NCBI GenBank assembly: GCA_034231615.1
Contig: CM067306.1
Coordinates: forward strand, 48,763,281-48,827,280
Reading direction: 5' to 3'
DNA length: 64,000 nucleotides
DNA from: Meghimatium bilineatum
Taxonomy: Eukaryota; Mollusca; Gastropoda; Stylommatophora; Philomycidae
In this document: one piece after another, positions 58,655 to 64,000 of the stretch
Layout: every line of letters begins with the position of its first letter
Numbering within the stretch: position 1 is the stretch's first letter
The notes under the pieces: generated by a model
The model's database searches: none
Seen by the model: only the letters and a program-made list of their open reading frames with translations
What the model was told of the DNA's origin: nothing
Translations under genes and position numbers: made by a program

Positions 58655-59255
58655 GAAAATGATTTTTCCAGACACTAAATCCATGGATAATCCAATAACG
58701 AAGTATCAACTTAAGTCCAAGAAAATAACTATCAGACACCAAATATCAAGACAATATATAAACTTCTGACACAAGAACACACAAGTGAACAAATAGTAGT
58801 GACCACATCTATACCACAGATAGAATAGATACATTAGATTAAGACACTATGTACAGCACAAACACAGTAAATTAAAAAAGAAATAAATACACAAACACGT
58901 ACTCACGCCCACACATGCACTCAGATATGCAAAAATAATACACACCAATATCTATAACAAAGAAAACACACACATGTACCTCAAAAACATCTATGTGATT
59001 CTTGATTCTTGTTTAGAAACTGGCCTCACAGTACGTAGGACATTCCCATAAGGGCTCCGCTATCTGTTCCAGGAGCCATCCAACTCAATGGTGTTTCGAA
59101 TCTAATGCCGCCGAAACAGACGTCAGGGCACAACTCTGGCAATTGCGACAGGTTTCTTTGTTTTTTCGGCCACCTACACCGTGCTCGTAACTAGTTCAAG
59201 CACAACGTCAGAATGTCGGAACAACATGGTAAATGTTATCGAAGATTAGGTCTAC
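58655..59255. other. No gene seen
   Basis: A-rich filler. TTCTTGTTTAGAAACTGGCC near 59003 resembles the flank of the SINE-A at 6587 (dispersed repeat). Confidence 0.4.
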
Positions 59256-59259
59256 GGGA

Positions 59260-59392
59260 TTGTATAAATGACGTGCCATGAAGCTTCTATAAGAAGATAA
59301 CCTCAATATAAAGGCATATCATCTAATAAGGTTTTCTGTTGCATGGTTGGTTTGTCTAGTGAGCCATTGAAGAGACCCACAGACACAACCGC
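59260..59392. repeat. Dispersed hairpin-bearing repeat, copy 2
   Basis: GCCATGAAGCTTCTATAAGA, AAGATAACCTCAATATAAAG and GCATATCATCTAATAAGGTT match 42941-43073. Same strand in both. Confidence 0.8.
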
Positions 59393-59439
59393 ATGCGTAT
59401 CTTTTATCTATGTGATTGCCCTTTACAGAACTGTGTCCT

Positions 59440-59615
59440 TACTGCAATTCTGCAAGCCTTTCGGTTCTGTGCAAGCTGTCCGATCTCTTACAGTGGTGTT
59501 CAGAAAGTATTTGATATCCTGTGTCAATCGTAGTCTTGTTCTGCCGTTTGTTCTTCTTCCTTGTACTTTTACCTCTACGATACTCTCTTTTTAAACCATT
59601 GTGTCTTTTTATATG
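59440..59615 (-). mobile_element. LINE C-terminal fragment, antisense
   Basis: The minus strand gives VEVKVQGRRTNGRTRLRL and TQDIKYFLNTTVRDRTAC, matching the basic GxRxxGRxRLRxxxDI block of LINE C-termini (compare 23365-23640). Short. Confidence 0.6.
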
Positions 59616-59904
59616 TGAAAATATATGTTAGCTTGTGCTTTTAATAGTTTTGAGGAGCCAATCTTCATAAAACAAACACATAAAACACATAAACTTACAC
59701 ACGCACATAAACACGCATCGAACTCACACCTATATGCACCATCATATGGCACATGTAATACAAATATACCACACACAACCATATTTACATATATACATAA
59801 CAGTTTAGTGTATGAAACGTGTAAATAAGATTAGAAATAAGGTGACATGTATATGCATACACATATATGTTTTTTTATAAAATACACGGTGGGAGTAGAA
59901 AGTC

Positions 59905-60172
59905 GACTTACACACATGTGACAAGTGGCTTTACACACATGTGACAAGTGACTTACACACATGTGACAAGTGACTTACACACATGTGACAAGTGACTTAC
60001 ACACATGTGGCAAGTGACTTACACACATGTGACAAGTGACTTACACACATGTGACAAGTGACTTACACACATGTGAAAAGTGACTTATATACATGTGACA
60101 AGTGGCTTACACACATGTGACAAGTGGCTTACACGCATGTGACAAGTGGCTTACACACATGTGACAAGTGCG
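59905..60172. repeat. 22-bp minisatellite, 12 copies
   Basis: CTTACACACATGTGACAAGT + GA repeats twelve times, almost without change. ACACATGTG is itself a palindromic core. Confidence 0.95.
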
Positions 60173-60240
60173 TATATTTAACAATGAAACAAGATTGGAA
60201 ATAAAATGAACAATGCAAAAGAAAAGACAAAATAATGCTT

Positions 60241-60291
60241 GTCACTTAACTCAGAGTATAGAATCCAGTGACTTGACATCTTATTGTCTCA
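60241..60291. repeat. 51-bp inverted repeat, left arm
   Basis: GTCACTTAACTCAGAGTATA + GAATCCAGTGACTTGACATC + TTATTGTCTCA is the reverse complement of 61631-61681 with two mismatches in 51 bp. The arms are 1339 bp apart. Confidence 0.9.
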
Positions 60292-60875
60292 TTAATTCTC
60301 ATCCCTCTTTCTTTACAATTCTTTTGACCACTCCATCCGCTCTTCCTGTTATGTCTTTCTTCTCTTATCCTGCTGGACCACGAAATTATTCTTTTTATTT
60401 CATTTCTCAAGACAAATTACATAATTTCTTCCTCATACCATCGTCGCACCATATGAGTATTTGTATTTAAAATACATCTGTTTTTTTCTCTTTCTTATGA
60501 AAGCTTTTACGTCGAAACGTCGTCTGTCAATGTATTTCGTTGTTCTATATTATGTTTTTAAGTATTGTTTACACATTTTCAGTTATCTTGATAAGAGAAA
60601 CAGTGTTGGATACAATCTTGCATCTATGACAGACATGGTGCACTATTCTATTCTCTCTCTCTCTCTCTCTCTCTCTCCCTCTCTCTTGTGTATGTGATTA
60701 GATATCATGGTTTTTTTTCTTAGTCTTCTACTGTTTCTCATGGTGCACAATTTCTTTATGGTGCGCACGCACACTATTGTTCTTGAACGTGCTATCGTCC
60801 TTTGTCAGGCCGAAATATGACCCTGTTTGTTTCAAACAAATATTTATTAAATAATATTTTTTGTCCAAATATTCG

Positions 60876-60912
<37 letters not shown>

Positions 60913-61630
60913 TCGTTGAAACGAAGATATGTGATCGAAACGTCAACCGTTTTCATTCTTATTCATTTTATTATAATTGTTTTTAACTATTTTTTTCATA
61001 AGTCGTGGTAGATATTTGTACGACATATTTACTTATTCATTATTATTTTTGTATTTGTTCATGAGGTGGGTTCACATACTCTGAGAATGATATCTTTTAA
61101 TTCAACTATCCAAACATCCCCCCTCCCGAACTTACTCCGAGATGTGATAATATCTTTTAATTCAACTATCCAAACATCGCCCCACCCCACCCCACATACT
61201 CCGAGCTCTGATAATGCTAAATGCTATCTTCTGTCTTCGGATTCAACCATCAAAGTCTTACATTGTGTGTAGCGAGTTCTTTTCCAGTGCCCATACAGTG
61301 TTTCTCGTACATTTGTGTGTGTGTGAGAGAGCAGCAGTCCGGCAAGGCGATTCTCACTCCGCTAGGAACCCTTTTTGGTGCTGAATCTTAAACGTCTCAT
61401 TTAACGAATTTAAAGACTTGCACTTAGGGCTTAGAGACCGGACACTGAAGGTTCGTAGACTGCCCCATGTTCACGGACCATCACTTTAAGCGACACTGAT
61501 GCGAAGGATGGTGTTTATTGTTGGAGACTTCATCGGAATTCTTTCACTTTAGTTGCACGATATCTTACATTGATGATGGCTAACGCCTGTGTGTTGCCAG
61601 GCCCGATATAGAAGTACAGATTATCACACT
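60292..61630. other. Sequence between the inverted repeats
   Basis: It contains a TC run (60646-60688), an ATT run (60877-60907), two GAAACGTC words (60514, 60935) and a 35 bp direct repeat (ATCTTTTAATTCAACTATCC at about 61090 and 61150). No transposase or other protein domain is visible in six frames. Confidence 0.5.
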
Positions 61631-61681
61631 GAGACAATAATATTTCAAGTCACTGGATTCTATACTCTGAGTTAAGTGACC
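61631..61681. repeat. 51-bp inverted repeat, right arm
   Basis: See 60241-60291. It begins TGAGACAATAATATTTCAAG. Confidence 0.9.
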
Positions 61682-61754
61682 TGCAATGCATATTGAAAGA
61701 GACAACAAATGAGGTTTTGGAGTGAAGCTTACTGCTAGATCCGAGCGAAGGTTA

Positions 61755-62205
61755 ATGCAAGTTATAACGACAAGATGATGATGTTAATGTATGTTATAAC
61801 GACATGATGATGATGTTAATGTATGTTATAACGATAAGATGATGATGTTAATGTATGTTATAACGACATGATGATGATGTTAATGTATGTTATAACGATA
61901 AGATGATGATGTTAATGTATGTTATAACGATAAGATAATGATGTTAATGTATGTTATAACGATAAGATAATGATGTTAATGTATGTTATAACGATAAGAT
62001 AATGATGTTAATGTATGTTATAACGATAAGATAATGATGTTAATGTATGTTATAACGATAAGATAATGATGTTAATGTATGTTATAACGACAAGATGATG
62101 ATGTTAATGTATGTTATAACGATAAGATAATGATGTTAATGTATGTTATAACGACAAGATGATGATGTTAATGTATGTTATAACGACAAGATGATGATGT
62201 TAATC
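61755..62205. repeat. 32-bp minisatellite, 14 copies
   Basis: AATGTATGTTATAACGATAA + GATAATGATGTT repeats 14 times. GACAAGATGATG units sit at the two ends and GATAAGATAATG units in the middle. It ends about 70 bp upstream of the acceptor-like site before the 411-codon frame. Confidence 0.95.
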
Positions 62206-62274
62206 TGTGTTTCATTTTTAAATTACATTAAAAAAAATTACCAGGCTGTTTTTTTTTCTATTATTACTGAACAG

Positions 62275-63533
62275 GAAAATAAACCTGCCATACCGCGATG
62301 AATCAATATCCAGCCCAAGAATTTCCCAGTCATATTTTATCGACCAGTAGCTCTGCTGGTCAAGAAGCGCAAATGAACAGCAAGGCAAACTCTGAATCAG
62401 GTTCTTATTTATCCAGGACAGGAGGTTGTAGTCCCTTCACTGTTTTGGAAGATCACAATGGTAAATGTCTGACACAAACTGGAAGTTATGAGTACTCGTT
62501 TGCAGATTTTGACGACACTCAAAACACTAAAATTCTCGTTTCCGGTAAAAATACTTCAAGTCACACATATGATTTATCTCATAAAGGGCATCCTACTAGC
62601 CTTAATGAAACTGTAAATAAAAACGTAGAATTACTAAGCAGCTCATCAACACTTCCCATGCACAATAAAAGCAGATTAGAATACAACATAAATACAAACA
62701 ACGCGCAACGTGCCGAAGATCCTGTTCCAAGTACATGTTCTAGGAAAGCACAAGACTCACAGAACACATTATCTAACGAAGACAAGAGTTATACAATAAT
62801 CAATGTGAACCAGTGTCTTGAAGAAAGTCGCAAACTGACTCAAGAAGCAGGAAAAAACAGTCATGTCGAAGAGAGTATTCATATTAGAGACACGGATTTA
62901 GTGCATTCGACAGACAGAGAAATTGTGACCACCAACAGCTATGAGACTGAATGCGCACTGAGAAAAGAATTAAAAGAAATGAAAATAACAAGACTGAGAA
63001 TTAAACAAGAAGCTTTGAGATCGGAGACCTTCAATACAGAAATCTTGTTGCGAGAAGTACGAGGGTTTAGAAAAAGAGTTGGGAGCTACAGTACGCCGTT
63101 CTGTCAACAGATGCTGAAAGATTGTGTTGAGTTTGAGAATCAACTTGGTTGTTCAATCAAGAATCAAAATTTTGATGAGAAGTACATTATGCAAAGTATC
63201 ACTAAAAAGAAGAATAAACTCGAAAATAAACACGACACGAGAAGTATTCCATCAGACAAACCATTGATTCCTAGAGAAAAATATCAGGCATCTACACAAC
63301 AGAGACAGACAGAGGATCTGCAGCCGATTGATAGAGAAAAATATCAGACATCTACACAACAGAGACAGACAGAGGTTCTGCAGCCGATTGATAGAGAAAA
63401 ATATCAGACATCTACACAACAGAGACAGACAGAGGTTCTGCAGCCGATTGATAGAGAAAAATATCAGACATCTACACAACAGAGACAGACAGATGTTCTA
63501 CAGCCGATTCCTAGACTGGTATGTACTTTATAA
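62275..63533 (+). CDS. Hydrophilic coiled-coil protein with 20-residue repeats, function unknown
   Basis: A 411-codon open frame starts at ATG 62298. An in-frame TAA at 62280-62282 rules out an earlier start. TTTTTTTCTATTATTACTGAACAG ends at 62274 and looks like a splice acceptor, so 62275-62297 would be 5' UTR. The protein is Ser/Thr/Asn/Glu/Lys-rich with no signal peptide or membrane segment. Residues about 215-260 (ECALRKELKEMKITRLRIKQ) look like a coiled coil. Residues about 326-405 are four copies of REKYQTSTQQRQTEVLQPID. The end is ambiguous: it may splice at CTG|GTATGTAC (about 63519) or stop at TAA 63531-63533, overlapped by AATAAA at 63533-63538. The length of the frame in AT-rich DNA supports a gene. 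I do not recognise the family. Confidence 0.65.
63273..63512. repeat. 60-bp coding minisatellite, 4 copies
   Basis: AGAGAAAAATATCAGACATC + TACACAACAGAGACAGACAG + AGGTTCTGCAGCCGATTGAT repeats four times with very few changes. The period keeps the 20-residue protein repeat in frame. GATTCCTAGA borders the array on both sides. Confidence 0.95.
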
Positions 63534-63539
63534 ATAAAG

Positions 63540-64000
63540 CTATGTTTGCTATAATCCCGTTTCGAATTATTCCTTTTGTTTAATATTCGATTAAAGGATT
63601 TAAAAAAATCAATTCCCCGAGGCACGCACATTTCAGGTTATATCAGGACCAGTTGTCTTTTATCTTTGCTTTGTGTGACCTTATGGTCTGAAAAGACATT
63701 AAATTATAGAGTGTCAACTTTTCTTCCTGAATTCAAACATAATTACTTATATTCTTCACGTTTTGACCTGGAAGGTTTGGTACCACAACTGTTAATACCT
63801 CGGCTTCTTGTACATGAGGATGAAAGTGCGATTACCAGTTATGATTTCTGCTAGAAACCGTATGATTCCCAAAGGTTGCCAAGTAAACACAGTCGCTGAA
63901 AATAGCTACCAGTATACGATTAAAACAGGAAAGGGTTTTGGATTGACGCTGAACACATTACTTCTAATAACAAAATTAGCATATGATTTTATTCCTAAAA
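63540..64000. other. Downstream of the 411-codon frame, unassigned
   Basis: A 92-codon frame at 63576-63854 has no recognisable motif. Probably intron or 3' flank. Nothing else is supported before the window ends. Confidence 0.4.

Overview
This is AT-rich eukaryotic DNA from a lophotrochozoan animal, most likely a mollusc. The single well-conserved gene is split by introns, the spaces are packed with SINEs, decayed non-LTR retrotransposons, a Penelope-like element and small foldback elements, and several SINEs have tRNA-type heads. I cannot name the species. No bacterial-style operon, rRNA gene, free tRNA gene or CRISPR array is visible.

The anchor is a Wnt10 gene on the + strand. Five coding exons lie at 24923-25185, 28445-28570, 30360-30526, 36529-36675 and 40969-41286, with intact AG/GT borders and matching phases. 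Joined, they give about 339 residues with 24 cysteines, the lipid-carrying serine motif (CHGMSGSC) and a proper stop. The exon with the start codon and signal peptide was not found. A second likely coding region, 62275-63533, is a 411-codon hydrophilic open frame of unknown function, with a predicted coiled coil and four 20-residue repeats at its end.

Layout. 1-24900 holds transposon debris: five or more SINE-A copies, two SINE-C, SINE-B, LINE 3' ends, foldback elements and minisatellites with 18 to 59 bp units. 24923-41286 is Wnt10, whose introns hold at least ten minisatellites, including a 2 kb array of a 36 bp unit. 41287-49000 has more arrays (26/30 bp, 42 bp and about 29 bp units) and two MITEs. 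49000-58250 has a SINE-B, a Penelope-like fragment and four or more LINE copies. 58250-62270 is repeats plus a pair of 51 bp inverted repeats. 62275 onward holds the second gene.

The most unusual signal is in the Wnt10 introns. Three minisatellites begin or end exactly at real splice sites and carry copies of those sites. After exon 4, donor-like GGTAAG recurs every 38 bp starting from the true donor. Before the last exon, CAGGTAGATG recurs about every 41 bp and the last copy is the true acceptor. After exon 5, a 73 bp unit starts at the true donor, but most later copies have lost the GT. This suggests minisatellites seeded across exon-intron borders.
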